Shown: piece by piece, positions 8,695-16,820 of the stretch
Layout of the letters: the number at the start of each line of letters is the position of its first letter
Position numbering within the stretch: the first letter of the stretch is position 1
Origin: Clostridium polynesiense
GTDB taxonomy: Bacteria; Bacillota; Clostridia; Clostridiales; Clostridiaceae
Assembly (NCBI RefSeq): GCF_000820705.1
Contig: NZ_CCXI01000158.1
Location: 1 to 52,381 of the forward strand
Direction of reading: 5' to 3'
Length of the DNA stretch: 52,381 bases
Notes under the pieces: generated by a model
Database searches by the model: none
Told to the model about the DNA's origin: nothing
What the model saw: the letters and a program-made list of their open reading frames with translations, nothing else
Program-made: the position numbers and the translations under genes

Positions 8695-8735
8695 ACCCCT
8701 GGGGTGCTTCCAGCAAAAGGAAGCACCCCAGGGGT
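8695..8735. repeat. GC-rich 17-bp perfect hairpin after asrC
   Basis: Arms ACCCCTGGGGTGCTTCC (8695-8711) and its exact complement (8719-8735), with loop AGCAAAA. Each arm contains the self-complementary CCCCTGGGG. No T tract follows, so it is not a standard terminator. A 3' RNA-stabilising structure or a small repeat element are possible roles. Confidence 0.6.
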
Positions 8736-8758
8736 GAATCCATAAAATGGAACAGGGC

Positions 8759-8787
8759 GCAGCTGTGATTAACAGCTGCCTTTTTAT
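8759..8787 (+). terminator. Intrinsic terminator of the asr operon
   Basis: GCAGCTGT (8759-8766) / ACAGCTGC (8772-8779), loop GATTA, then CTTTTTAT. It lies 73 bases after asrC. Confidence 0.75.
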
Positions 8788-8975
8788 ATCATTTGGATTA
8801 TATTGTATAATGATATAAAGCAGATACTTAATCTATCAAAAATAAGCTGAGTAGATTAAGCAGGCTAAATAATATAAACAAATAAAATAAACTAAACAAA
8901 CTAAGCTGTTTACCCAAACTAAACAAAAATAAGTGTATAAATAAATACAAATTAAAGAGTAAGGAGGTTTTAACT

Positions 8976-9563
8976 ATGAATAATTTAAGTAAAAAGGATG
9001 TAAGAAAGAAGATAATAGCTCAAAGAGATATTCTTAGTGAAGAGGAGATAAGGGAAAGGTCTGAAATTATAAAAAATAAGCTCTTTGATATTGATGAATA
9101 TAAGAACGCAAAAAATATATTTCTCTTTACCAGCTTTGGAAGTGAAGTAGATACCCATGAAATAATCAGGCAGGCTTTAAGACAAGGAAAAAGGGTAGCT
9201 GTTCCCAGAGTAAATAAGGAGACTAAGCTTATGGAAGCTAAGATTATAGATAATTTAGAGGATATGGCTGAAGGATATTACGGAATTCTGGAGCCTTCTG
9301 AAGCAGCTGAGGAAATGTCCCCTGAGTCTATAGACTTAATAATAATGCCTGGCGTAGCCTTTGATTTAAAGGGAGGAAGAATAGGCTATGGAGCTGGATT
9401 TTATGATAAGTTTCTCAAGGAAGTGTCTGAAAGCACTCCCAAGATTGCAATAGCTTATGAGCTGCAGCTTATAGAGGAAGTTCCCATGGAATCCTATGAT
9501 GTTAGAATAGATGGAGTGATTACAGAGAAAAGAATTACTATATTTAAAAAGTCATCCTTTTAA
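8976..9563 (+). CDS. 5-formyltetrahydrofolate cyclo-ligase
   Basis: 195 residues, usual length. It converts 5-formyl-THF plus ATP to 5,10-methenyl-THF, returning a storage folate to one-carbon metabolism (YgfA/MTHFS family). The signature MPGVAFDLKGGRIGYGAGFYD (split here as MPGVAFDLKG and GRIGYGAGFYD) lies near residues 127-147, and the EVDTHEI segment near 50. AAGGAGG precedes the ATG. The stop codon is the first part of the palindromic repeat that follows and that probably ends its transcript. Confidence 0.9.
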   Translation: MNNLSKKDVRKKIIAQRDILSEEEIRERSEIIKNKLFDIDEYKNAKNIFLFTSFGSEVDTHEIIRQALRQGKRVAVPRVNKETKLMEAKIIDNLEDMAEGYYGILEPSEAAEEMSPESIDLIIMPGVAFDLKGGRIGYGAGFYDKFLKEVSESTPKIAIAYELQLIEEVPMESYDVRIDGVITEKRITIFKKSSF

Positions 9564-9606
9564 AAAGTCACTTTTCAGGTGCCAGGCACCTGAAAAGTGA
9601 CTTTTT
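9562..9606. repeat. Dispersed palindromic repeat, copy 1 (acts as bidirectional terminator)
   Basis: Perfect 22-base arms around one A: AAAAAGTCACTTTTCAGG... mirrored through the core GGTGCC-A-GGCACC, with flanking A and T tracts. It overlaps the stop codon of the cyclo-ligase and lies 13 bases before the end of the convergent reductase gene. Related copies lie at 12430, 41208, 47096 and 48994. Confidence 0.85.
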
Positions 9607-9618
9607 TTCTTCTGGTTT

Positions 9619-10641
9619 TTAATATTTTGCTCTGTCGTACTGATGAGGATATTCTATTTCTTCTCCCAGTTCCTTTGCTGCTCTTAAGGGCCAGTAAGGT
9701 TCTCTTAAAAGCTGCCTTCCAAGGAAAACAAGATCTCCTCTGTTATTTTGTATTATTTCTTCTGCCATTTCCGGTGAGGATATGAGCCCGCCTGCTATAA
9801 CCGGTATGTCTACAGCTTCTTTAATTTTTTCTGCATAGCTTATCTGGTATCCGGAAAATACATTTATTTTAGCATGAACTACTGCTCCGGAGCTTACATT
9901 TACAGCATCTATACCTTCTTTAGCTGCAAGCTTTACAACCTCTATGGTATCTTCTATATGATGACCGCCTTCTGCATATTCCTCTGCTGAAAGTCTTAAA
10001 AATATAGCTTTATCTTCCGGCCATACCTCTTTTACAGCCCGTATTATTTCTATTAAAAATCTAGCCCTGTTTTCAATGCAACCTCCATACTCATCCTTTC
10101 GTTTGTTGCATAAAGGAGAAAGAAATTCATTGATGAGATAGCCGTGAGCACCATGAATTTCTACAGCGTCAAATCCTGCTTCTAAAGCTCTTCTTGCTCC
10201 CTCCTTAAAAGCGTTTATCACCGTTTTTATATCTTCCTTAGTCATTTCCTTAGGAACTCTATAGCTTTCATCAAAGGCTAAGGAAGACGGTGCTATAGGC
10301 TCTATATAATCTATAATTGATTTTCTTCCGGCATGACCTAGCTGTATTGCTGTTTGTGCACCATAACTTCTGCATAAATCAGCTATTTCCTTTAAACCTT
10401 CTATGTGAGAATCCTTCCATATTCCAAGATCTCTGGAAGAAATTCTTCCTCTATCTTCAACTCCGGTAGCTTCAACGATTATTAAACCGATTCCCCCAAT
10501 AGCTCTGGCGGCATAATGAATAAAATGCCAGTTATTAGCATGACCTTCTTCGTCAGAGGAATTCATGCACATAGGAGCCATAACTATTCTATTCTTAAGT
10601 TTCAAATTCTTAATTTTAAATTCACTGAATAATTTTGCCAT
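9619..10641 (-). CDS. NADH:flavin oxidoreductase, old yellow enzyme family (NamA/YqjM-like)
   Basis: 340 residues. An FMN-dependent TIM-barrel ene-reductase that reduces activated double bonds of enals, enones or xenobiotics with NAD(P)H. The N terminus FKIKNLKLKNRIVMAPMCM carries the Cys near residue 25 typical of the YqjM class. QLGHAGRK near 101, VEIHGAHGYL near 165 and the C-terminal FLGRQLLREPYW phosphate-binding region are present. Length matches NamA/YqjM. The natural substrate is unknown. An AGGTGAT site precedes the start. It stands alone, convergent with fthC. Confidence 0.88.
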   Translation of the reverse strand: MAKLFSEFKIKNLKLKNRIVMAPMCMNSSDEEGHANNWHFIHYAARAIGGIGLIIVEATGVEDRGRISSRDLGIWKDSHIEGLKEIADLCRSYGAQTAIQLGHAGRKSIIDYIEPIAPSSLAFDESYRVPKEMTKEDIKTVINAFKEGARRALEAGFDAVEIHGAHGYLINEFLSPLCNKRKDEYGGCIENRARFLIEIIRAVKEVWPEDKAIFLRLSAEEYAEGGHHIEDTIEVVKLAAKEGIDAVNVSSGAVVHAKINVFSGYQISYAEKIKEAVDIPVIAGGLISSPEMAEEIIQNNRGDLVFLGRQLLREPYWPLRAAKELGEEIEYPHQYDRAKY

Positions 10642-11025
10642 TAAATATCACCTCTTGAATAAATTATATTTAAATTAGTAATTTATAGCAATTGATAATG
10701 CTTTTATTATGTTTAATATTTAAGAACAAAGAGTTAAAAAAATGTAACTTTTTCTCCAAAGAAAAATCAAGAAAAAGTTAAGAATATAATAAAACTGTAA
10801 CTAATAATATACTTTAGTAAATAATGGCTCTAAAATATTGTGGATCAATAACAAGAATGATAATTATATGTATATAAACTATAAAGCTATTAAATTTATA
10901 TTATTAATTATTAACTATATTAACTGAAAATATAGATAGCTCAAAACATAAAAAATTAATATTAGGTATTTATATATTTCAGTGCTATAATGTTCTAGGA
11001 AACTTGAATATAAGGTGGAGAGCAC
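10642..11025. other. Gene-free AT-rich region between divergent genes
   Basis: No convincing ORF. It holds an 11-base inverted repeat TAACTTTTTCT (10745-10755) / AGAAAAAGTTA (10770-10780). It should carry the promoters of the divergent reductase and zinc-ribbon genes, but no single pair stands out. Confidence 0.6.
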
Positions 11026-11400
11026 ATGTTTTTTATAGGGATATTCGGTATAGAAAGCAAGCAAAAGGAAATAGGAATGTTAGAGGACTTAGGCTGTAAA
11101 AGTTGTTCTCGAAAAAGCCTGAAGATTATTAAAGTATATAATTATTTTCATTTTTTCTTTATACCTTTATTTAAATGGAATAAATCCTATTATGCCGTTT
11201 GCAAAACCTGCGGGGCTATATATGATATTCCCAGAGAAAAGGGCGAAGGAATAGAAAAAGGATATAAGGACTTAATTAATTATTGGGATTTAAAGTTTTC
11301 GGAACATAGTGAAAGCATCCAGCATACCTGTGAAAAATGTGGGAAAAAGCTGGAACAAAATTTCCTGTACTGTCCTTATTGCGGAGAAAAACAAAGATAA
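11026..11400 (+). CDS. Zinc-ribbon domain protein
   Basis: 124 residues. Three CxxC pairs or more are seen: GCKSCSRK near 24, CKTCGAIYD near 64, and CEKCGKK...CPYCGEKQR at 105-122. The last two pairs form a classical C-terminal zinc ribbon; the first two may form another. Between them lies a hydrophobic Phe-rich stretch (HFFFIPLF) seen in small clostridial zinc-ribbon proteins of unknown role. AAGGTGGAG supports the ATG. It is monocistronic, with its own terminator. No function can be assigned. Confidence 0.75.
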   Translation: MFFIGIFGIESKQKEIGMLEDLGCKSCSRKSLKIIKVYNYFHFFFIPLFKWNKSYYAVCKTCGAIYDIPREKGEGIEKGYKDLINYWDLKFSEHSESIQHTCEKCGKKLEQNFLYCPYCGEKQR

Positions 11401-11405
11401 AATTA

Positions 11406-11436
11406 GTCAGCATAGATTTGATATGCTGACTTTTTT
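11406..11436 (+). terminator. Intrinsic terminator after zinc-ribbon gene
   Basis: GTCAGCATA / TATGCTGAC with a 7-base loop and six T residues. Confidence 0.88.
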
Positions 11437-11463
11437 GCTTTTTTATATTAATTTAAATTAAGC

Positions 11464-12348
11464 TTATTTATTTCCTATGGTTTCTCCCATGATAACCTTA
11501 GTTTCATATCCTAAGGAGGTTTGATAAACTATGTCCTTATGGATATTTACAGCATCCTTTTTAAAGAAAAGTATAGTTGTAGAGCCACCAAATTTAAAAT
11601 ATCCCTTTTCATCGCCTTTTGAGACCTTTTCGAAAGGGGTATAGCTTTGAACTATGGTACCTACACAGGTTGCTCCCACTTCTACATGAATTATATCTCC
11701 AAAATTCTCCGATTTAAAAATGCTCCACTCCCGCTTGTTTTCGCAAAAGAGTTTAGGTATTTTTTCTAAGGCTATAGGATTTACAGAATAGTATCTTCCT
11801 TTAATCTTTTTTGTTTCTCCGCAGATTCCGTCATCTACGAAGTGAAATCTATGATAATCTGTAGGACACAGCCTTAAAATCAGACAGGTTCCACCTTCAT
11901 ACTCCATTGCGGTTTTATCATCCTTTAAAAGTTCTTTTAAAGAATAGGTTAAGCCCTTTATCTGAACTAAATTATCTAGATCTATATTTGTAAAAGCCAG
12001 AAGCCTTCCATCTCCAGGGGAAATAAGAATATCCTTATTTTTATCTATAGGTCTGCTTTCCTTAGAAAGCTTTCTTATGAAAAATTCATTAAAACTTGAA
12101 TATTTCCCTGCAGGAGGCTCACATAGAGACATATCTATATCAAAATCCCTGATAAAGGCATCTACCTTTTTAGCGCTGAAGCTTGTATCGCAGTAAAGTC
12201 CGTATAATCTTGAAAAAAGCTTCTTTTTTATAAATAGCTCCGTAAGAGATTTACCTACAGGAGATGTGTAAACCCATTTAAGATATTTGTCTCCTGCTAC
12301 CTTTTCAATATCATATTCCTTTGTTTTTCTATTATATATTTTAATCAT
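11464..12348 (-). CDS. psd: Phosphatidylserine decarboxylase proenzyme
   Basis: 294 residues. It makes phosphatidylethanolamine from phosphatidylserine at the membrane. The self-cleavage region [11 protein letters not shown] near residue 257 carries the Gly-Ser that gives the pyruvoyl group; FNEFFIRKL near 87 and DYHRFHF near 165 are family motifs. The N-terminal extension of about 80 residues places it in the longer type II class. A ribosome site (GGAGA on the minus strand) precedes the start. No phosphatidylserine synthase is adjacent. Confidence 0.92.
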   Translation of the reverse strand: MIKIYNRKTKEYDIEKVAGDKYLKWVYTSPVGKSLTELFIKKKLFSRLYGLYCDTSFSAKKVDAFIRDFDIDMSLCEPPAGKYSSFNEFFIRKLSKESRPIDKNKDILISPGDGRLLAFTNIDLDNLVQIKGLTYSLKELLKDDKTAMEYEGGTCLILRLCPTDYHRFHFVDDGICGETKKIKGRYYSVNPIALEKIPKLFCENKREWSIFKSENFGDIIHVEVGATCVGTIVQSYTPFEKVSKGDEKGYFKFGGSTTILFFKKDAVNIHKDIVYQTSLGYETKVIMGETIGNK

Positions 12349-12402
12349 ATCATCTCTCCAGAAAATTTATAAAAATAATTGCTCCTACATTATAAGGTTT
12401 AT

Positions 12403-12426
12403 AAAAGCTCCTGTAAAGGAGCTTTT
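12403..12426 (-). terminator. Terminator after the oadA-type gene
   Basis: AAAAGCTCCT / AGGAGCTTTT with loop GTAA; A/T-rich on both sides. It lies between the stop at 12470 and psd, and ends minus-strand transcription, possibly with the palindrome at 12430. Confidence 0.65.
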
Positions 12427-12429
12427 AGT

Positions 12430-12456
12430 TTTGTCAGGTGCCAGGCACCTGACAAA
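12430..12456. repeat. Dispersed palindromic repeat, copy 2
   Basis: 13-base arms TTTGTCAGGTGCC / GGCACCTGACAAA around one A. Same core as copy 1, 14 bases after the end of the oadA-type gene. Confidence 0.8.
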
Positions 12457-12469
12457 TTCCAAATCATAT

Positions 12470-13858
12470 TTATATGACCTCAGCATTTACCTCTCTTCGA
12501 AGGTCTTCTGTTTTAGGTGCAGATTTTCTTTTTTTGAAAAACTCCTCTGCAATTTCCGGGAAGGAGATATAGGATAAAACATCTTCATCCCTTGTGGTTA
12601 TATCCTTTAATTCCTCTTTTGTCTTTTCAAATATAGGCTCTAAGTTATCTGCAAATCTTTCTGTTATAGGGGTTTCTCCCCCTAAAGCCTTTTCTAAAAG
12701 CTCTGGATTTATTTCTCCGGGAGCTTTTCCATACTCTCCTCTGCAGTATGCTTTAACTTCTTTTAATATCATTTTATATCTTTCTCCTGTAAGGACATTT
12801 ACAGTTGCCTGAGTACCTACCATCTGGCTCATAGGAGTAACTAGAGGAGGATATCCTAAATCCTCTCTAACCCTTGGAACCTCATTAAGAACTTCATCAA
12901 GCCTACCTAAAGAATTTTGAGCCTTAAGCTGTGAAATCATATTTGAAAGCATACCTCCAGGTATCTGATAGGTGAGAGCTTCCGGTTGAGGAGTTAAAAC
13001 CTTAGGATCCATAACTCCTGCCTTTAAAAAACCTTCTCTTATAGGTTTAAAGAAGTCATTGATATATTTAAGCTTTCCGGAATCTAAGCCTGTTTCAAAA
13101 CCTGCTGCATTTAAAGCGTGATGCATGGTTTCTGTAGGGGGCTGAGAAGTACCGCTGGAGAAGGAGGAAATAGCACAGTCAACACCATCTACTCCTGCCT
13201 CTGCTGCCTTTAAATATGCCATTTCCGCTAAGCCGTTAGTGCAATGGGAGTGAAGATAAACAGGAAGTTTAACCTCTTCCTTTATGCTCTTAACTATGTC
13301 ATAAGCTGTCTGAGGCATAATAAGTCCCGCCATATCCTTAATACAGATAGAGTCTGCTCCCATGTTTTCCAACTGCTTTGCAAGCTTGGTATAATTGCTT
13401 ATATCATGAATAGGACTTACTGTGTACACTATGGTACCCTGAGCATGAGCACCCTGCTTTTTAGTTTCGTCCATTGCAACCTCTATATTTCTGTAATCAT
13501 TTAAAGCATCGAAGATCCTTATTATATCCATGCCGTAATACACAGCCATCTTAACAAAATTTCTTACCACATCATCAGGATAATGCTTGTATCCCAATAT
13601 ATTCTGGCCTCTAAGCAGCATTTGAAGCTTGGTATTCTTTACTACTGTCTTAATCTTTTTAAGCCTCTGCCATGGATCTTCATTTAAATATCTCAGACAG
13701 GAGTCAAAAGTAGCACCACCCCAGCATTCCAAGGAATGATAGCCTGCTTTATCCAGCTCATCTAATATTTCGGCAAATTGAGGAAAGGACATTCTGGTTG
13801 CTATTAAGGACTGATTAGCATCTCTTAAAACCGTTTCCGTTATATTAACCTTTTGCAT
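12470..13858 (-). CDS. oadA: Oxaloacetate decarboxylase alpha / pyruvate carboxylase carboxyltransferase subunit
   Basis: 462 residues. TIM-barrel carboxyltransferase of the OadA/PycB family, which moves CO2 between biotin and pyruvate/oxaloacetate. VLRDANQSL near residue 10 carries the metal-binding Asp; HSHCTNG near 207 supplies the metal His pair; GGATFDSCLRYL near 47 and GMLSNM near 300 are family motifs. The conserved PydA-like C domain ends near 460. There is no C-terminal biotinyl (AMKM-type) domain and no beta or gamma sodium-pump subunit nearby, so biotin carrier and partners must be encoded elsewhere. Ribosome site AGAGAGG. Confidence 0.87.
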   Translation of the reverse strand: MQKVNITETVLRDANQSLIATRMSFPQFAEILDELDKAGYHSLECWGGATFDSCLRYLNEDPWQRLKKIKTVVKNTKLQMLLRGQNILGYKHYPDDVVRNFVKMAVYYGMDIIRIFDALNDYRNIEVAMDETKKQGAHAQGTIVYTVSPIHDISNYTKLAKQLENMGADSICIKDMAGLIMPQTAYDIVKSIKEEVKLPVYLHSHCTNGLAEMAYLKAAEAGVDGVDCAISSFSSGTSQPPTETMHHALNAAGFETGLDSGKLKYINDFFKPIREGFLKAGVMDPKVLTPQPEALTYQIPGGMLSNMISQLKAQNSLGRLDEVLNEVPRVREDLGYPPLVTPMSQMVGTQATVNVLTGERYKMILKEVKAYCRGEYGKAPGEINPELLEKALGGETPITERFADNLEPIFEKTKEELKDITTRDEDVLSYISFPEIAEEFFKKRKSAPKTEDLRREVNAEVI

Positions 13859-14089
13859 ATAAATTCACCTCTCTAATGGGATGTAATTTAATCCATATAT
13901 ATTATTTTACCATATAATGAAGGAATATATAATTTTTTTGCAGTTATATATGCAATTTTTAGAAAATTTAGAGAAGAGCAATTTATAGTAATGAATAAGT
14001 AAATTACCGCATATTTTAATATAGCTGCAAAGCACCTCATATTGACAATGTCTTTACTTTGCTATACAATAAATATTGCAATTTGATAT

Positions 14090-14164
14090 GCCTCCATAGT
14101 TAAATGGATATAATAGTCCCCTCCTAAGGGATAGTTACAGGTTCGATTCCTGTTGGGGGTACCA
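14090..14164 (+). tRNA. tRNA-Arg (anticodon CCT)
   Basis: Complete cloverleaf with encoded CCA. Acceptor GCCTCCA pairs with TGGGGGT (two wobbles); anticodon stem GTCCC/GGGAT holds loop CTCCTAA, anticodon CCT; T arm contains GGTTCGATTCC. Reads AGG. It marks the left edge of the accessory region that follows. Confidence 0.93.
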
Positions 14165-14180
14165 GATATGCAGAGAAAAT

Positions 14181-14211
14181 GGCTTAACCATTAGGGTTGA
14201 GCCGTTTTTTT
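14181..14211 (+). terminator. Terminator of tRNA-Arg
   Basis: GGCTTAACC / GGTTGAGCC (one wobble) with loop ATTAG, then G and seven T. Related sequences recur near 15231 and 18488. Confidence 0.83.
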
Positions 14212-14282
14212 ATGACTTTTAGGGAATTAAAAGGGAATTAAAGCTATTAGGAAGAGATTAACCGTTATTAATTTGAAGGCAG

Positions 14283-14750
14283 TTACCTAATGTAATGAAT
14301 ACTAGTATACCTAATAACTAAGTTACGTAATTCTTCCGTTGCTTTTAAGTCTAAAGGATTACGATCTAATTTTTTAATTACTGGAATTAAAATCGATAAA
14401 TCATTTTTCTGTAATACTTCAGTAATTGTATTATTATTAGTAATATTATTATTTAATGTCCATAGAACATTATCTAAATCTGTATTTTCTTCGTAATATG
14501 AGGTGTATTTGTACAGTGCAGATGCCTCTGCAGTACCACAAGATAACATAGCAATTGCTAATAATTTATCCCTGTTCTCATTTTCTATGAATTCAATTCC
14601 TATAGAAATTGTTTGTAATGCAATAGAAAATTCAGTATTAGCAGTATCCATTTTACTTTCATACTCTTCTTTTTGGAATAATTGAAATATATTAAATATA
14701 AGAGATACAGCTAATAAGATAAGTATTAGAAGCTTTTTTGTTTTTGTCAT
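14283..14750 (-). CDS. Hypothetical membrane-anchored protein
   Basis: 155 residues, not recognised. An N-terminal hydrophobic segment (about 6-25) after Lys-rich residues looks like a signal anchor; the rest is hydrophilic, helical and rich in Asn/Glu/Leu, probably outside the membrane. The start has AAGGAGAT on the minus strand. It stands alone beside tRNA-Arg in a low-GC accessory region with no visible partner. No catalytic motif is seen. Confidence 0.7.
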   Translation of the reverse strand: MTKTKKLLILILLAVSLIFNIFQLFQKEEYESKMDTANTEFSIALQTISIGIEFIENENRDKLLAIAMLSCGTAEASALYKYTSYYEENTDLDNVLWTLNNNITNNNTITEVLQKNDLSILIPVIKKLDRNPLDLKATEELRNLVIRYTSIHYIR

Positions 14751-14882
14751 TTTATATATATCTCCTTTTATATTGTTATAAAAACATAGATTTTTTATTA
14801 TAAGGTAAATTTCTTATATCTAATTATAGATTCAATACCATTAATTTACAACAGATGTTAGTAATACCTTGGTAATAAATAA

Positions 14883-15113
14883 TATTCTCAAAAAATCATT
14901 AATGAAGAAGAAGGTTACTATAAAAAATGTTTGGATATTAACTCTGAATATATAGATAAAAATATTGAAGTGTATTTAAAAATAGGCTGCATTTATGAAT
15001 ACACAAAAGGTATGAAAGAAGAGCTTAGCTATCTTAAAGAGATTCAAAAAAAGCTTCCTAATAATGATAGATTAAATTATGTTATCAGTGAATTAAGCTT
15101 AAGCGTGAAATAA
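14883..15113 (+). pseudogene. Fragment of a TPR-like protein
   Basis: An open frame of about 77 codons without a good start. The only starts are TTG at 14931 and internal ATGs, none with a ribosome site. The translation (EEGYYKKCLDINSEYIDKN, then VYLKIGCIYEYTKGMKEEL, then YLKEIQKKLPNN) resembles two tetratricopeptide repeats with their Tyr/Leu/Gly/Ala-type spacing. It is most likely the 3' remnant of a larger gene. A short real gene cannot be excluded. Confidence 0.5.
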
Positions 15114-15230
15114 TTTCATATTAAATTGGAAGCTAGTATTTTCAATAATTTATGTATTATTATAATTCATATGAAAATACATGAAAATTAGTTGGAGAAA
15201 TTACCATTGTGGTTTAAGATATGCAGATAG

Positions 15231-15264
15231 AACGGCTTAACTTTAAGGATTGAGTCGTTCTTTT
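15231..15264 (+). terminator. Terminator-like copy of the tRNA-Arg 3' flank
   Basis: AACGGCTTAACT / GGATTGAGTCGTT with wobble pairs, then CTTTT. With the preceding AGATATGCAGA (15217-15227) it matches the sequence right after tRNA-Arg, suggesting a duplicated flank. Confidence 0.5.
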
Positions 15265-15407
15265 CGCCTCCAGGAATAAAAGTAATCAAAAATTATATTA
15301 CAAATATTTGAAGAAATACTATTATATTGGATAAAATGCTGTATAATTATATATATCTGATTAAGGATTCTTATAATTTATCAGCTGCATTACTTTAGGG
15401 GGTATTT

Positions 15408-15794
15408 ATGAAAAATAAATTTAAAGTCTTACTTAGTTTAATTTTTTTTGGTTTAATCCTGATAGGATGTGACCGCAAGGAAATTAAAGCTTCTGAAATA
15501 GTGGATGTGATTCAAAGTAACTATTTGTCTATAGAAATTAATGATAAAAAATTAGAAGCTGGAAGCAACAAGCAATATTTAATTGATGATTTCATACCCA
15601 GATTATCAAAATATACTTTAAAAACATATGATGGTGAATTTTCAAAGGATTATTCCTATAAGGTTATTATTACCTATAAAGACAATTCAGAAATTACATT
15701 AATAGATAATAAGTATTTAATGATTAATGATACAAAATATGAAATTATAAAGGGAAATATTAATTTTGATAAATTTTATAATTTTATTAAGTAA
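15408..15794 (+). CDS. Small hypothetical lipoprotein
   Basis: 128 residues, not recognised. A Lys-rich N terminus, a hydrophobic stretch and lipobox LIGC (Cys near residue 21) mark it as an exported lipoprotein. The mature part is mixed alpha/beta-like, rich in Tyr, Asp, Lys and Ile, with no motif. AGGGGG precedes the ATG; a hairpin with a T run ends the unit. It may be a surface protein of the accessory region. Confidence 0.72.
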   Translation: MKNKFKVLLSLIFFGLILIGCDRKEIKASEIVDVIQSNYLSIEINDKKLEAGSNKQYLIDDFIPRLSKYTLKTYDGEFSKDYSYKVIITYKDNSEITLIDNKYLMINDTKYEIIKGNINFDKFYNFIK

Positions 15795-15828
15795 AGAATT
15801 TTCACGTAATTATATATAAATATAGTTT

Positions 15829-15858
15829 AAAAAGGTTGATCAGAGAGGCAACCTTTTT
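15829..15858. terminator. Bidirectional terminator
   Basis: AAAAAGGTTG / CAACCTTTTT, loop of 10. It separates the lipoprotein gene from the convergent decayed gene. Confidence 0.8.
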
Positions 15859-15860
15859 TA

Positions 15861-16244
15861 TTATGAAAAATTAAAATAAGAGAGTATATTAAAATCTGCT
15901 TCAAAGAAAAACTGCTTAAACCTTTTTATATTAGGAAAATAAATTAACTCCATAAGCTTGCCCTGTATTCTAAATCTTTGGGTTCAAGGTCACCGTAAAG
16001 ATTTATATCCAAAGCGTGCTGGGCTTCATGTTTTAAATAGAAAATGCTGAAGGAAGGCTTGTAAAATTTCTTTGATAACAATATTTTTAACCTTAGGTTC
16101 AGGTAAAGCTTCAAAAAGCCTTTTATAACTTTCAGCGAGTTTTTGTTTATCAGTAAATTGATTTAAATAAGCAATGGCACTGTGAAAATTCCCTTTAACA
16201 AGCAAACCTTTAAAAATAATTTTATTCGATTTTTTAATTTCCAT
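15861..16244 (-). pseudogene. Frameshifted gene with an HExxH motif
   Basis: Read on the minus strand from ATG at 16244. An intact N-terminal part (starts MEIKKSNKIIFKGLL, about 62 residues) stops at 16026. A second frame that overlaps it continues with FYKPSFSIFYLKHEAQHALD and LYGDLEPKDLEYRASL, and after another one-base shift a third frame continues MELIYFPNIKRF to a stop at 15861. The three pieces join into one plausible protein of about 125 residues with two frameshifts. HEAQH is an HExxH zinc-protease-type motif. The family is not recognised. Sequencing error is the alternative to decay. Confidence 0.6.
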
Positions 16245-16616
16245 GTGATAAACCTACCTATATAAAAACGTGGAATGATAAGCAATTTTTATGTAAATTC
16301 TCGTCAGATGATTAAAAATAATATTAACAAATTTATCAATATAAAAATATAGTATAGTATACCGGAATAAAAAAGATTTTATTTTAATATGAATATTAAG
16401 GTGTAGGTTGTCAATAATATATATGAGGTGTTTTATTATAAAAATAATTTTAATCAGGTAGCAAAAATATATGGATACGCATAATATGTAATGTGTGCAT
16501 AAATAATATAGAACTGAAATCTAAATTATAATTATTATTAAAAAGTTAATATTATTTGATAGCATTTTGTTATATAATGTAATTAATAAAATTTTATATT
16601 TTTTATATGAAATGTG
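16245..16616. other. AT-rich region without a recognisable gene
   Basis: About 370 bases of very AT-rich DNA between the decayed gene and the candidate small RNA. Only short ORFs without ribosome sites. One isolated DnaA-box-like 9-mer (TGTGCATAA, 16494-16502) is probably chance. Confidence 0.5.
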
Positions 16617-16645
16617 TTTACATTTAATTACAGTTATATTACAAT
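16617..16645 (+). promoter_or_regulatory. Promoter of candidate small RNA
   Basis: TTTACA (16617-16622), 17 bases, TACAAT (16640-16645). A good sigmaA promoter with no ORF after it. Confidence 0.5.
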
Positions 16646-16651
16646 GATTAG

Positions 16652-16820
16652 GTGTGTAATGGTTATTATCTTTGAATTAGAATTTATGTAAAATTATATA
16701 GATACCAAGTAGGCATTTAATGTCTATAGAGGAAAATCAGTTAGGGATGTAGATGCCCGTAATTTAGTAGGGATGTAGATGCCCGAAATGAAAGCACAAA
16801 TTATACATTTGTGCTTTTTT
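16652..16820 (+). ncRNA. Candidate small RNA with tandem GGGATGTAGATGCCC repeats
   Basis: Span from the predicted start to a terminator AAGCACAAAT / ATTTGTGCTT plus T run (16792-16820). Inside are a hairpin TAGGCAT-TTA-ATGTCTA (from about 16711) and two identical 18-mers at 16742-16759 and 16768-16785 whose GGG and CCC ends can pair. No ORF with a ribosome site. Its terminator touches the stop codon of the convergent ATPase gene. The 5' end is inferred. Confidence 0.45.
16742..16785. repeat. Two-copy direct repeat, 18 bases, period 26
   Basis: TAGGGATGTAGATGCCCG occurs at 16742-16759 and 16768-16785, exact copies, inside the candidate small RNA. Confidence 0.85.
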
